Positions 10,901 through 23,270 are shown, counted from the stretch's first letter. The stretch: 64,000 bases of DNA from Cardinalis cardinalis (GCA_014549065.1 JACDOX010000154.1:1057325-1121324); one strand, 5' to 3'. The notes: generated by a model from the sequence alone, not told the origin. Numbers and translations are program-made.

Positions 10901-11417
10901 TCTCTTCTCTGATGGCTCTCAGGTGTGACATTGAGGCTGCACAGCCTCCCACCCCTTCCTCCTTCCTTTCCCACTCAGTATCTCCCAGCCCTGCTTTCCA
11001 ACCAAGCTTTGGTGTGTCCTGAAATCCAGATCCTGCCCAGAGCATCTGGGAAGCACAAAGATGTTTGGTCTGAGCTCTTGTTGTGTGTGAAACACCTCCT
11101 TTCCTACTCTATTCTTTGATATGCAATGAAATACTGGACCTTCACAGCTGTGGGGTCCTGCCTGCAGCAAACTGGGAGAGCTGTGGTGCAAAAAGTTCTT
11201 TTAGGGAGTTTTTGAAGATGAAATTGATAACTTTTGGGGAAAATGACCAAGATTTTGGGACATCACTGTATCAGAAGTCCTCTTTCCCAATCACCTCCCA
11301 GGATCAGATATTTTACAGTGGAACTGACACCAAACTGGCAAATTTGAGGAGGAATTTTCTGGGAGCCTGTACCAGGCATTCAATCTGCTTTGAAATATAG
11401 GGGTGGAGAAAACTCTC
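10901..11417. repeat. Tandem duplication, copy 1
   Basis: Unit of about 513 bp that starts 'tctcttctctgatggctctc' and ends at the gap with 'tgaaatataggggtggagaa' and a few more bases. It is repeated with small differences at 11662-12135. Shared blocks include 'gaaatccagatcctgccc', 'gagctcttgttgtgtgtgaa', 'aaaaagttcttttagggag' and 'ttttgggacatcactgtatc' (G for A in copy 2). Copy 1 has about 30 extra bases after 'atgcaatgaaat'. No coding function is recognised, and both copies lack a full-length frame. Confidence 0.9.
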
Positions 11418-11632
11418 NNNNNNNNNNNNNNNNNNNNNNNNNNNNNNNNNNNNNNNNNNNNNNNNNNNNNNNNNNNNNNNNNNNNNNNNNNNNNNNNNNN
11501 NNNNNNNNNNNNNNNNNNNNNNNNNNNNNNNNNNNNNNNNNNNNNNNNNNNNNNNNNNNNNNNNNNNNNNNNNNNNNNNNNNNNNNNNNNNNNNNNNNNN
11601 NNNNNNNNNNNNNNNNNNNNNNNNNNNNNNNN
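11418..11632. other. Assembly gap (215 Ns)
   Basis: A run of 215 undetermined bases between the two tandem copies. The 33 bases immediately left (11385-11417) and right (11633-11665) of the run are identical. This suggests that two overlapping contig ends were not merged, or that further repeat copies were collapsed. Confidence 0.95.
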
Positions 11633-12138
11633 CTGCTTTGAAATATAGGGGTGGAGAAAACTCTCTTCTCTGATGGCTCTCAGGTGACATTGAGGCTGCA
11701 CAGTTTTCGCCCCTTCTTCCTTTCCCACTCAATATCTCCCAGCCCTGCCTTCCAACCAAGCTTTGGTGTGTCCTGAAATCCAGATCCTGCCCCGAGCATC
11801 TGGGAAGCGCAAAGGTGTTTGGTTTGAGCTCTTGTTGTGTGTGAAACACCTCCTTTCCTACTTTGTNTTCTTTGATATGCAATGAAATGCAGCAAACTGG
11901 GAGAGTTGTGGTGCAAAAAGTTCTTTTAGGGAGCTTTTGAAGATGAAATTGATAACTTTTGGGGAAAATCACCAAGATTTTGGGACGTCACTGTATCAGA
12001 AGTCCTCTTTCCCAATCACCTCCCAAGATCAGGTATTTTGCAATGGAACTGGTACCAAAATGGCAAATTTGAGGAGAAAATTTCCTGGAGTCTGTACCAG
12101 GCATTCATTCTGCTTTGAAATATAGGNGTGGAGCAATT
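11633..12138. repeat. Tandem duplication, end of a unit plus copy 2
   Basis: The first 33 bases repeat the end of copy 1, and the next unit follows from about 11662. It is about 470 bp, shorter than copy 1 by a deletion after 'gatatgcaatgaaat' and a few small gaps. It ends 'gctttgaaatatagg' at about 12126, followed by unique sequence. Confidence 0.9.
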
Positions 12139-12904
12139 TCAAGTCCATATTTCCACTGCCATGAAAACTCCCACCAAAGGGAAGAGGACAGCAGTTTCTT
12201 GAGAGGAACAGCTTTGTACTTCAATGATGGATAATATGATCTGCTTTTCCTGAAAATACCCAAAAACTGCCACTAGAAATCAGCACCCAGTGGGCTCTGT
12301 AATGAACGTCCCCCCTGCCTTGTTTTTGTGTGCTTTAGTCCTCACTACTTGTATCTATAGCAAAAAATTACACAAATGCTGGTTTCTAAACACATTCCTG
12401 AGCAGCTTTGGACCAGGTCACCTGGAAATGTCCCAAACAATCCTTGGACTTGCCTCAGGAGTNAGGACAGACCATTCCCAAAAGGTGGTTTGGATGTGAC
12501 CCCTCCCCTCCTCTGGAGTTTTGGGGGCATGGACCTGGCCAGAGGTGCTTCAGATTCCAGGATGGAATCTGCATTTCCCTCGTGGTCACAGAAGGATTTG
12601 CTCTTCCCATGATACCAACCTCCAGCACCACATGGAGCCCTCACCAGCAGGTTCCTGTCCTNACAAGCAGCATGGCCTGGGTGCCCATAGACAAGAGTTG
12701 GCAGGACATGGCAGACCCAGGTGTGAGGGAGGACAGCTTGACTGCTTAATGCATGGGTTTTCCCTTTGGAGTGATGGATTGAGGGGTCAGTTATCATCAA
12801 ATGTGTATTTGGGTTCAGGAGNGGGCTGGGAGAGGGTCCCAACAGGAGGCACAAACTGAGGCTGGTAAACTGGAGCAGAAAATCAAGGAACAGTTTGCTT
12901 TGGA
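12139..12904. other. Unassigned sequence
   Basis: No gene recognised. Overlapping frames of 110-200 codons occur on both strands (for example minus 12345-12947), but they contain ambiguous codons and no domain signature. Confidence 0.45.
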
Positions 12905-13545
12905 AGGATCTCTGAAGATTATTTTGNTCCACCATGGGCAGGGACACCTTCCACTATCCCNGGCTGCTCCAAGCCCTGTCCAACCTGGCCTTGGACACTT
13001 CCAGGGATCAGCCACAAATTCTCTGGGCAACCTGTGCCAGGGCCTCACCACCCTCACAGGGAACAATTCCTTCCCAAAATTCCATCTAACCTAAATCTCT
13101 CCTCTTTTAGTTTACAATCATTCCTACTTGTCCAATCACTGTCTGTCTGTGTAATAAGTTGTTAATCTTTTTTACAAGCTCCCTTTTATTACTACAGTGG
13201 ACTTGACCTGGATCCTTCTCCAGGTGAGCACCCCCAGCTCTCCCAGCCTGGCTCCAGAGCAGAGGGGCTCCAGCCCTTGAAGCATCTCTGTGGCCTCCTC
13301 TGGACTCTCTCCAGCAGCTCCACATCCTCCTGCTGTTGGATCCTGGATCTGGAGGCAGCTCTGCAGGTGGGGTCTCACCTGAGCAGGGCAGAGATGCAGA
13401 ATCCCTCCCTCCCCTGCTGCCCCAGGATTTGGGGGGTTTCAGGGATGGGTCATGTCCAGCTCTCACCCACCAGCACCCCCAAACCCCTCTGCCAGGGCTG
13501 CCCTCAGTGAGTTCCTCTCCCAATGTGTACTGATGTCTGGGATTG
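12905..13545 (-). mobile_element. CR1 LINE, longest fragment in the window
   Basis: About 640 bp of antisense CR1 in normal order: 'ccaccatgggcagggacacc', 'ccaacctggccttggacact', 'ttctctgggcaacctgtgcc', 'tctaacctaaatctctcctc', then 'tggcctcctctggactctct' and 'aggtggggtctcacctgagc', and further GC-rich internal text. The piece at about 13160-13260 is more diverged or rearranged. No reverse-transcriptase frame is intact. Confidence 0.85.
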
Positions 13546-14170
13546 CCCCAGGACAAAGCAGAGAAGCCAAAGCACAGCTCACGGGGAGCAGTAGAGATGT
13601 GTCCCCCCGTGTGGGTGAGGGGTTTATGCACCTCCCTGGGCAGGGGCTGGAGGAGCAGCTGGGGACAAAGGAGGTGAATGAAGAAAATCAGGAACAGCTG
13701 AATTTGGTGGAGGATAGAGTGAATCCTTAGGGACTGAGCAAGTGGGGATGAGGAGGGCCAGGAGAGGTGTCAGGCACTCAGTCCCTGTGGGAGTGGCTCA
13801 GCTGGGGTCCCGTGCAGGGNCCACACCACTGCCAGAGGATGGAAGTGGGACATGTGGGGTGATGGTGGTGCCATTCCCNGTCCGGGGACTCCACAGGGTG
13901 TCCCATCACCCAGAGCCAGCAGCAGGCAATTGGATTTCCAGCTGCATGTGGGTTACTCTAACCCTGGACTGTTCTTAGGCCCAGGTCCTCTTCTCTCTCA
14001 GGAGACCTTATCCCATGGTCTGACCCAGTGCCTGTTTGGTTCTCCTGGAGCATCCTGCTCAAACACACTTGTGCTCTGGTCTAAAAAAACCTCAGGATTG
14101 CCAGGATCTGAAATATTTCTTTTGGTTTCATAATCTCTCTGTTCAGTGTGGAGTGGAAAGGAAAGAATAA
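13546..14170. other. GC-rich unassigned sequence
   Basis: Follows the CR1 copy and may include its more internal part. No gene recognised. Confidence 0.4.
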
Positions 14171-14760
14171 GAAGACACAGCACACTGCAAACATGTTATT
14201 AAAATGAACTGTTTATATTATCTCGGTTGAGTCAATACATTATAATGTATTAAAATGGAAAGGTACAAAATTGAAATAAATACTTTCTGATTCATGTATA
14301 AATCTTTTGTCAAGATGACATTTTGTTTCTTTTTTTTTCTTTTTTTTTTCATCAGTACATGTTTCAATAAAACATTTAAAATGACAAAATATNATTTAAA
14401 ATATGGTTCATGGAAGAAAAGGTTGAAATCAAACAACTTTTGGCTTGTTTTGGCATGAGATCTTGACACAATCTGGGTTCCCCAAAACCACGTAAATGGT
14501 GGTAAAATATAAATGCTCAAACTTATTTAAAAAAATAAACAGGCTTTACAAAACCCTCTGATCCTTGACTTAGCCACTTTTCTGTATAGTCTGCACTTAC
14601 GATATATACATTCATTATTGTCCAAGGGAAGACAGCCACTGACGTTCACTTAAAGAGCTTGGTGGAGAGGCTTAACAAACATTTTTGCAGCTGACAACAA
14701 TTAAACACTGGTAAAGAAACTCCTGACAGTGCAAAAAAAGGAAAAAAAACCAGCAAGCCT
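14171..14760 (-). other. AT-rich UTR-like block
   Basis: Strongly AT-rich, with a T-rich run at about 14331-14350, which is an A-rich run on the minus strand, and no repeat signature. The texture resembles a 3' UTR of a minus-strand transcript. I see no coding sequence to attach it to. It could be a distal UTR, a non-coding RNA or simply AT-rich DNA. Confidence 0.3.
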
Positions 14761-17700
14761 ACAAATGGGACAAGGAAGAGGCAAGTGCACAANCCCAGAT
14801 CTGATGCAAAGCTCCAGGCCAGGTCTAACAAAACAGCTTCTTCTCCAAAGNGGAGTGCAGGCTTGAAGATCAGCCCTGATGATTTTTGGGCTCCACTGCA
14901 GCTCCCAGGGGTGTTCATGATGCCAGGAAAATCCCCCCTTGGCACACAGGAACCTTCTGCAGACTCCTTCCTCGCTGGTGGTGAAGCAAGAGCCGAGCTC
15001 AGCGGAATATCCTGGAGCAAGCCTGGCCTGGGAGAGGGGCTGACGTTGAGATGAGAAATCACAGAGTGAGAGGGGCAGAGGGGGAAGTGTGAGTGTGGGC
15101 TTGGGACCTTGGAGGAGAGGCAGTGGGGAATTCCCTCCNGGGCAGCAGGTTTTATCAGGATCGTGGAGCAGGCTTGGAGGTGTGCTTTAATCTCAAGTGT
15201 GCTTTTTGTCTTTGTCACTGCAGCCAGGGGCTGTCGTGGTCCCTCTAACCTCTACCATGTGCTTATCGTTCTGGGCAATGGGCAGGGTCCTGCTGGGGGC
15301 TGGGTGTGGGAGAATGGGCTCCCCNGATGGATAATGGTGACTTCTTCCCAATTTCAGCATGCCAGGAACTCTTCAAGTTTCACTCAAAAGGGGAAAAGAA
15401 ACGTGGTTATGTTAAAACAGAATTAAAGAGAATCTTCCTGCCAGCCTCTGGATTAACCTTCTCAAGGCTTGGGTTGTTTTGCTGCCAGCCAGTGAAACCA
15501 CAAAAAGGAGAGGGTGGATTTTCTTTGTTTGCTTGGTTTGAAGGCAGTAGAAGGTTTTGCCNCCTCAGAAAGGAGGGACAGCCCCATCCTGGCTGGGTTG
15601 AAGGGCAGGCAGGACTTGAGAAGGTGCTGCCTGTGCTGTTCTTGGTGCTCCACATTCTGATGGGGATTGGATCCTCTTGGAAACCTGGCTGTTGCCATCC
15701 TGTGAGGAAGGATCTTGTGGCACCAGCTGTTTGCAGTGCTCTGAATGTTGCTGCAAGCTCCCATATCAAAGGGAATCCTGTTGTAAAAAGAACCCTGTAA
15801 AGATGTGATAGATGGTCAAGATTTGGGAAGNAAAATTGTTTTCTCTCCCTCCACAAGAAGCCAGTGAGTCACAGTTAAAACTTCTTGGGAAATGCCAATT
15901 TCAGGCCTTTTCCTGTTGGAAAATATCACATCCGTTGGGAAAGGAATGACGTGATTTGAAGCTCTTGGAGGTCTTCTTTGACATTTTCCTTCAGTTTGTT
16001 TACTTTTCATTTTAGAAAAGCTTTTGTTTCAAAATGCAGGATAATTTATAGATTAAATTTAAAAAAAAAGGATGCAAACAGGGAAAGATCAAAACAATCT
16101 CCCTCCATGATAGCCAAACTGTTTTTGTTGGCATATGCATTGTTTTGCATGATTTTGTTTCATNTTTGCTGTTAGCCTTGAGGTTTCCATGTGGGTTAGA
16201 AAAATAAATTCACAGAAATTCTTAAGGGATGGAACAGTTCTTTCCTGTCCAGCTCCCCTGTGCAGAAGACTTGATTCACTTTGTCTAAAGCTCTCCCCTT
16301 CTCTACTTTTTGATTTGTGACTTGGTTTTCAAAAGCAAACAAAGCAGAAGTTCTCCGAGTGCTGCTTTCTAGTGGGAGGGATCCACACAAAGGTGCTCCA
16401 AGAATTTCCACATACCAGTGTGGCTGGAAGGAGATCATTTGCCTACTGTTTTCCCTGAATCAAATTCACATGGTACACAAGAAGGGTCTTTTGTGGGCTC
16501 TTTTTCCACCCCTGAGAGGGCATTTTGCTCTTTTTTTCCTTTTTTTTTTTAAATCATTTTGTTCCCTAATCCAATTTTCTTACTGCTTTCAAAAGTCCAC
16601 CTCAGTGGAACTCTTGAAGGAGNTAGCAGAAATTCTGAGCAGAAATTCCTGCACTTGAACAGAATGGTTTTCACTCTGCTAACCATTCATTCTGATTAAG
16701 AAAAAACTTGGGATAAAATAGCATATTTTTTTACTATGTGGGAGGCTAAGATGGTAAAAAAGTTTTTCTTTCCAGTACCAGTTGCTGGGATTGANGTCCT
16801 AAATCTTGTCTGCTGGAGCCCAAATCCAATGACTGAAGTGTGTACACTCAAGGAGAGGCTGGCTGAGGGTGCTAAACTCCTGTCAAAGCTGAGAAATTAC
16901 TTTAAAATTACTTTTCCCTGTATATCCTTTCAAACAGCAACCAGCAAANGTTTCCTGAGCTTCTCCTCAGTGCTGTAGGACAGCCTGGACTGTGGCACAC
17001 AAAGCACTGGCATCATTTATGCAGACAAAATGTGCACTTGCACCATTTTTCAGTGAGTTTTGCAATCCAAAGGCTGAGTTTGTGGTGGTAAAGATGATTA
17101 GGTGGTTGGTGGTGGCTTGGGAGAGTGGGACAAAACCCCTTTGTCCATGGTTGTGTTGGAAATTTCATGTATTTCAGGAATAAGAGCAGGGATTCCTACA
17201 TCTGGTCTCCTCCACATCTCACACCCAGCCTTGCCTGTGGGATGTCGATAGAAATGACCCAAATTTTGGCATTAGATGAAAGGAATGAATAGAACTCCTG
17301 GTCTTTGCCAACAAGGATGTGTCAAGACAGAGTTTGGGAATGCTGATGAGCCGATCCATGAACGGTGGGTGTTCCTACCCCAGACAAGGGTCTCGCAGCA
17401 GCCCTGTGAGATAGATATTGAACCTTGGGTGGGCAAAAGGAGTCCCACAGAGAAGGAGGAGGGAGAAAGTGTGAGGAAAAACTACAGCAAGGACCCAGGG
17501 ATCCTGGATGCCAGCCTGCTGCTCCAGGGAGAAGGATACATGTGTTTGTCTGCTGGAAGGTGGGAGGGACACCAAAGGAGCCCTTGGGACAATGCTCATT
17601 TTCCTGTTTGAAGTCCAGTTTTTGGCTTGTTAAAGGTCAGAAAAGTACACTGGGCATAAGACCAGTGAAAGAGAGAATTCAGAAGATTTGGGAAGTCAGG

Positions 17701-17870
17701 TATGGAGTGGGGGCATGAAGAAAAGCATTTCCAAAAGGCTGCTCCAAAGGGACATCTGTGGGGTCTTCACAAGCACACCTTCAAGTGAGCTTTGGAATTA
17801 TGATGGAAAAGGCAAAGGGATTTGCTTCCACAGATTCCAGTGGCTGCCAGTGGAAGCTCCTCATCTCACA
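14761..17870. other. Unassigned sequence
   Basis: No gene or transposon recognised over about 3.1 kb. A possible very weak MIR-like phrase ('ccctgtgagatagatattg') occurs at about 17402. Frames up to 190 codons on the minus strand (14646-15218) carry ambiguous codons and no domain. Confidence 0.4.
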
Positions 17871-18156
17871 GGAAAGAAAGAGGAGGAAGGAAAGAAATGT
17901 AAAGAAAGAGGTTGAGAGAGCAAGACTGGGGAAGATATTTTTAAAAAAGAAAGACAAAGAAAAACAAAAGAAAGAAGAAAAGAGAAATAGAGAAAAAATA
18001 GAGGTAAAGGAGAGAGAAAAAGACAGAGGAAGAGAATGACAAAAAAGAAAGAAGGAGAAAGAAAGAGAAAAAGAAAGAGAAAATGTGAAAGAAAGAGAAA
18101 GAGAAAGATAGAGAAAAAGAGAAAGGGAGAAAGAAAGGGAGAAAGAAAGAAAGAAA

Positions 18157-18228
<72 letters not shown>

Positions 18229-18289
18229 AAAGAATTAAGATAAAGAAAATGAAGAAAAAAGTAAAGCGAAAGAAAAAGAAAGAAAAAAC
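17871..18289. repeat. Purine-rich (GAAA)n tract
   Basis: About 420 bases that are nearly all purine on the plus strand. An uninterrupted (GAAA)n core lies at about 18160-18230, flanked by diverged GAAA/GAGA sequence. Long open frames on both strands here encode only Lys/Arg/Glu or Phe/Leu/Ser repeats and are artefacts. Long polypurine tracts of this type can form triplex (H-DNA) and are unstable in length. Confidence 0.95.
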
Positions 18290-21139
18290 ATAGTTTTCCT
18301 TATTTGCAATCTGCAAAGGGGGTGTTTTCCCTTCCAAAATTCTGCAAAGTGCTGTGAGGCAGAGAAAAAACAGGGAGACTGTCCCATGCAGAAGGTTTGG
18401 GAGATAGCACCTGGCACAAGGTTTGCTACAATAAGTTGGTTATTCTTTATTGCGTTGGAAATAAAACAGTCATGGAAAGTCCTGCATAAATCCACAGCCA
18501 TGGCCTGCAAAATCCCCACCTCACCTTGACTTTGCTGAATATTTTCAGGGTTTAGGACTTGAGGGTTTTTGGTTTTTTTTTTCTTTTAAATTTGGTTTCA
18601 AGGAAGGAAATTAGAGCTGGTAATGGCATTTGTTCTTCTGAGGGCAGGAAGGGGAAATTCTGTCTATACAGAGAGATTCTTCTGATATGTTTCTAGTGAG
18701 GGTGAGCAAAGCATGTGCTCAGCTTGTAATCCAGGTCAATATTTTTAAGAGGATTTTTATTTTATCCCAAAACATGTTCCTGTTGAGAAAACCAAAGCTT
18801 GGTGGACAACTAGAAGATGAACAGCTGGTGGAGAGCTGTGCCATGAGATACTTCTGTGGGATTCTGGTAATTTATGTTAGGTCTATCGTTAATTAATCAA
18901 ATGGAAAGATTTTCATGCTGGCCTTGGGACAGGGAAGGAGAATGGACTGTTGGAGACTGACTCTGCAGGAGGCTGCTCTAAAAGCCAACTCCTCTTGATG
19001 TCTGTGGGATCACAAAGAGGCAGATGNGCCAAGGGCAAGGGGACACTACAGGTCCATAAATCTAGATGGCATCTCTCAAGGAATAAACCTTTTCCTAGCA
19101 GGGCACATCGTATCCCAGATGTGCTGGAGATACAGAAGGCCAGGTCTGCAGAAAGAAAATGGATGGGAAAAGCTCTTGTAAGGAATTGAGTGCTGATGTT
19201 CTCCATCTGAGAATGCTCCACAACCCTGAGGGGTCTGGAGCAGCTGAGCTCACAGCCTTTGAAAGCAAAGGTTCATTCCAGCACCTGCTTTTCTATATAA
19301 AGACCTTGGACTTGGGATCAACTGAATTCCTTTTGGGGAGAAAGATCCACCAAGCACCACACCTTGAAACATCAACCAGGAGATTGCCTCCTTTCTCCAG
19401 AGAGCCAGTGCTGAGGCATTTCCACTGTTTGACTGCAGTAACTCTGGACCTGGAACAAAGGAAGAACAAAGCTTACCAAGCTGGGGAGATGAGCACCACG
19501 AGCAGCTTTTCAGAGATGCAGCCAATCCTGCAACAAATCACAGGATTTGCAGTCAGCAGCAAGGCCAAAAGCCGGCATCCATCGAGCTGTAGGATTTGGC
19601 CACAGGACAGTGCCTATATCTGCATGCCAGGCAAGGATTCCTGCCAGTGCCTAGTGTCAGGCTGTTTATTTCTGTCCGGACTAAAACCAATTAGAACATC
19701 AAGCAGCAAAATCAGAGTGCAGCTGTCGTTTAAAAGATGTGGTGGAGATCAGGGAAGACTGTATGTTAATTGGTCAATGACTAGAANGAAAGTAAGCAAA
19801 GAGAGAGGTATGGAGTTGTTCTATTTCTGGAGCTGAGAAAGAAAGATTTGTTCCCTATCCTCCTGTGTGAAAAGAATATTTAAAAAGCTTTCAGGAAGGA
19901 AAAAGCTGATGAAAGCAAATTGGAAAAGTTTAGGTTACTTGGACCGCTTGTGGTGTGAGGACAGAAAAGAAGAAGGGGACTGCCCAGAAAAGGAAAACTA
20001 AATGCATTTATCTCTCCTCTTGGGTCTCAGCATGGGTTTAGCTGGGATTTGTGCATGTTATACCTTTGCCAAGTCCCCCCAAGGGTGTGATCCACACCTC
20101 TTGCACCAGACTGTTGCATAGAGTGGCCATGAGCTGGCGGGGTCACCCCAGTGGTGGCTGCAGGTCGCTAACAGTGTTCTGCCACTTTACAGGCTGCACG
20201 AGTAAGATCGTGTTANGCTGGAAAAGCCCTTGGAGACCCTCAAGGATGAAGGACTTGAAGAGGTTGGATAGCTCTATATATTCAAGTCTAGCTCTGTCTT
20301 GGTTTTGAGAAAGGCCACTGGAGATTTTTCAGGCATTGAGAGACAAGAAGACGTGTGTCAGCATTGCCCAGCACAGGGAGGGCAGTCACACCAGCCATTA
20401 ATGGTCAATAGAAAATTTTGTTGTTTCCTGCTGGAGGCTTGGAAATGTCCCCATTCTGNTGGTTCAGCAGTAGCAAAGCTTGGAGAGAAGTGGGAAGAGG
20501 TGTGGTGGGGGAAGGAGATGTGAAAACGAACCATGACCTTTGCCCACGTGGTCGCCTCTTGGACGTTTGGTCCTAACTGTCACGATGTCCATCAGCTCTG
20601 CAGGATGCAGAGCCAGCTCCTCTGGAACATGGAANTTGTGCTTCTGGAAGGGAACATGGAGCTTATTGCAGGTGCCGAAAGCTCGTTGTGTTTCTCATGA
20701 TGGCAAGGGCTGGTTGTCCACACTCCGCTGCTGCCGGTACCCTGTGATTTCAGCAGTGTGGAACCCTGCCACAAAAGCCAAATTCATCCATTAGAGAGCT
20801 GGGAGAAATCCCAGGGCATGCCTGCTGAGATCCTGANAAAACCCGTGCTGCCGAGAGGAAAAACCCAGCCTTTGTTGGTTAAGGATGGACCAAATCCTGC
20901 CCTCAAACCCCTCCGTGCTTAGAGACCACCGGGCCTGGTGCTGGTGTCCCACTGGAGCCACACCCTCGGATCCTCCTGGTCCCAGTGGCACCTGCAGAGC
21001 GGCCTGGAGCATCTCCCTGCCGTCAGATCCCAAGGGAAAGTCAAACCTGGACTTCACAGCAAATCAAATGGAACGCAACTGAACCACGAGCGTGATGCGA
21101 AAGATCGTTTTGGCNGGACGGAACGCAGTTTCCACAACC
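18290..21139. other. Unassigned sequence
   Basis: No gene recognised apart from an ATG-initiated frame at 19159-19836, described separately. The part at 20500-21120 has more CpG and GC than its surroundings, but no splice-site pair or domain supports an exon. Confidence 0.4.
19159..19836 (+). CDS. Long ATG-initiated open frame, unknown, probably non-coding
   Basis: A 225-codon frame that starts with ATG in a favourable context (A at -3, G at +4) and ends at a stop at 19834-19836. It contains one ambiguous codon near the end. The predicted product is rich in Ser, Lys and Arg, with several Cys, and has no signal peptide, membrane segment or domain that I recognise. No promoter, polyadenylation signal or neighbouring exon is evident. 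One frame of this length can arise by chance in 64 kb of moderately GC-rich DNA, so I rate it as unlikely to be a real gene. Confidence 0.12.
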   Translation: MDGKSSCKELSADVLHLRMLHNPEGSGAAELTAFESKGSFQHLLFYIKTLDLGSTEFLLGRKIHQAPHLETSTRRLPPFSREPVLRHFHCLTAVTLDLEQRKNKAYQAGEMSTTSSFSEMQPILQQITGFAVSSKAKSRHPSSCRIWPQDSAYICMPGKDSCQCLVSGCLFLSGLKPIRTSSSKIRVQLSFKRCGGDQGRLYVNWSMTRXKVSKERGMELFYFWS

Positions 21140-22640
21140 TGGTTTTAAGGAACAGTATCACACAGAAATAGATACACTATGCTAGGTCTGGAGGAAAGAA
21201 AAGAAACCAATATGCTAAATAAACTAAGACATACAGTATAGGGGATATTCTGATCAACAAACCAATCACCATTAGAATCAAAAAGTAAACCAGCCTTTCA
21301 CTTAGGACCCTAACAACATTTCTCAATGCACTAAGTACATTTTAAACCATGCAAGTTTACACAAACATCTTAACTAGGTTTTTTTTTTTTTTTTACTTTT
21401 TAAAACACCAACATTATGCATTTCTTTGTTAATTATATTGGTTAAAGTTGCAGCCGTTCACTGCCAAATATCAGATACATCATATACATATTTTTATACA
21501 GAATCTGGACAACACAACATTACACAGCCTAAATAGAGAAAAAAAGATTATTTGTTCCTTTGTTTGTTTGTTTTTTTCTGTTTTGTAAAAAATATGAAAT
21601 GGTGATAGGAAGGAGGGAGAAGGCATGGGAAATCTTCTACCAAATTAAAGGATATATCAAAAGAATTCCCAAATCACAGTACAACAAGGAAAAAAATGGT
21701 TCGAACTCAGCTCCACATTTAAGATTCTCTTAGCTAAGAAACAAGACTTTACACACAGAATGTATCAGTATTTAAAAATAGAAAGAATTGCAACACCATG
21801 CTGTGATTCCAAATACATCTTACTTCGAAAAAATGTTCAAAAGGGGAAGGTTTAAAAAAAATAAATAATAAAAAATCAATCCATAAACTGAGTGATTGCA
21901 AAGTTATCTGGTTGGTTTGGATTTCCTACCTACTCGCGATGCATTGCCGTGGGATGGAGCTGGATGGCCACGGCGGCTGGAGCAACGCCAGGATAACAAG
22001 GAATGACTCGGGAATCGCTCGCTGGGTTCTGTTGGGGCAGCTGGAACTTGGAACGGGATCTGAAACCATCCCAATGGTTTGGGGGGNGTCTTTGCTTTTC
22101 CTTCTGCTCGGCTCTGAACAAGAGCGGGGTGGGGACCCACATGGCTCCCCCACGGCCATACCCTGCCCATCCTCACNGAGCAATGCATGTGTTGGATTAG
22201 ACGGAAAGGAAACGGAACCTGGAAATCAACCGTGGAGGATGCTGTGGTTGACATGGCAAGTATACAAAAATGCTAAAATTTCAGATATAATCAAAGATAC
22301 AAAATCAGTTCTGACAAGAGGTTTTTTTTTGTAGGTTTTTTTTTTTTTTTAATAGCAACCATTACAGTGCAAGGTTTTAAAAGTTATTATTACAGTAAAA
22401 GGTGTGTATCTGGTTTTACAGTAACTGTAGCACTGATTTTTGTTATGTATAGTAGGTCCCTGATGTAAAGTGTATGCACCAGTTTGAGAGAAAACCCCGC
22501 ACAATAACGGCTCTTAAGCTTTAAATACATTTTTCTTTTTTTTAAACAGATACAAAATAACACATCAAGTTCACAATTTCACAAGCACGGACTTTTGCCT
22601 TAATAAAAAGCATGAAAACTTGGTTGAAACCCCGACNTTT
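21140..22640 (-). other. AT-rich UTR-like block with a GC island
   Basis: About 1.5 kb of AT-rich sequence with plus-strand T-runs (21379-21394, 22321-22350), which read as A-runs on the minus strand. The texture resembles a 3' UTR from a minus-strand transcript. A GC- and CpG-richer island (about 21925-22260) lies in the middle, with minus-strand frames of 70-116 codons lacking a domain. No coding exon is recognised next to it. It may be distal XKR6 3' UTR, an unannotated non-coding transcript or neutral sequence. Confidence 0.3.
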
Positions 22641-23119
22641 AAAGAAATGTAAAAACCATTCAATGAGGGACATGAGTGTGTGTTTGAGTCACGGCTTTCT
22701 GCCACCCCAGCTCCTGGATGAGTCTGTGCTGTCCAAACTGCTGCTTCTTGCTCACCCACCAGCTTTTTTTTGGCCAGGCAAAATGGTGTTCAGCTTCCCA
22801 CAGCTGGGATTTGAGTTTGTGTATTTAGCATTATCAACAATCTATTTTTTGGGTGGATGAGTTCTCAAAAAGAAGGATCATCCACAGAGGGTCTTTGACT
22901 CCAGGCCACAGGTTCATTTGGAGGGGGCTCTTTTTTTGGAATGATCAGGATGAGATGCAAATGACTGCAGCCCTGCAATAATCCTTGGAAACTGGTTGGA
23001 AAAGACATCTACAATNATCAACCCAGCACCATGTTCACCACTAAACCATGTCCTCAAGTGCCACATCCACCCCGGTCTCACTGGACCCAGCTTTGACTTT
23101 TCTGAGTTAAAGAAGCTTT
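22641..23119. other. Unassigned sequence
   Basis: Nothing recognisable; no frame longer than about 80 codons. Confidence 0.45.
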
Positions 23120-23270
23120 AGAATCATAGAATCAAAATATCCTGAGTTGGGAGGGACCCACAAGGATCATCAAAGTCCAGCTCCTGGCCCTGCACAGGAC
23201 AGTTCCAANAATCCCACCCTGTGCCTGAGGCATCATGNTAACTNNCTGATTTAGTCAAANNCATTGATTT
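23120..23270 (-). mobile_element. CR1 LINE 3' fragment
   Basis: Antisense CR1 3' end: 'agaatcatagaatcaaaata', 'cctgagttgggagggaccca', 'aaagtccagctcctggccct', 'gcacaggacagttcca'. Several ambiguous bases sit at its far end. Confidence 0.85.

Noticed and set aside
11291..11975. Frames of 145 and 220 codons across the gap.
   Set aside because: They read through 215 Ns and repeat copies.
17395..17560. Possible third MIR relic ('ccctgtgagatagatattg').
   Set aside because: Only one short phrase matches; the rest does not follow the MIR order.
17861..18337. Long open frames of Lys/Glu/Arg and Phe/Leu/Ser repeats.
   Set aside because: They are translations of the (GAAA)n purine tract, not genes.
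21904..22254. 116-codon minus-strand frame in the GC island of a UTR-like block, considered as a last coding exon.
   Set aside because: No acceptor or domain was seen, and three minus-strand frames overlap there. It is more likely GC-rich UTR or non-coding sequence.
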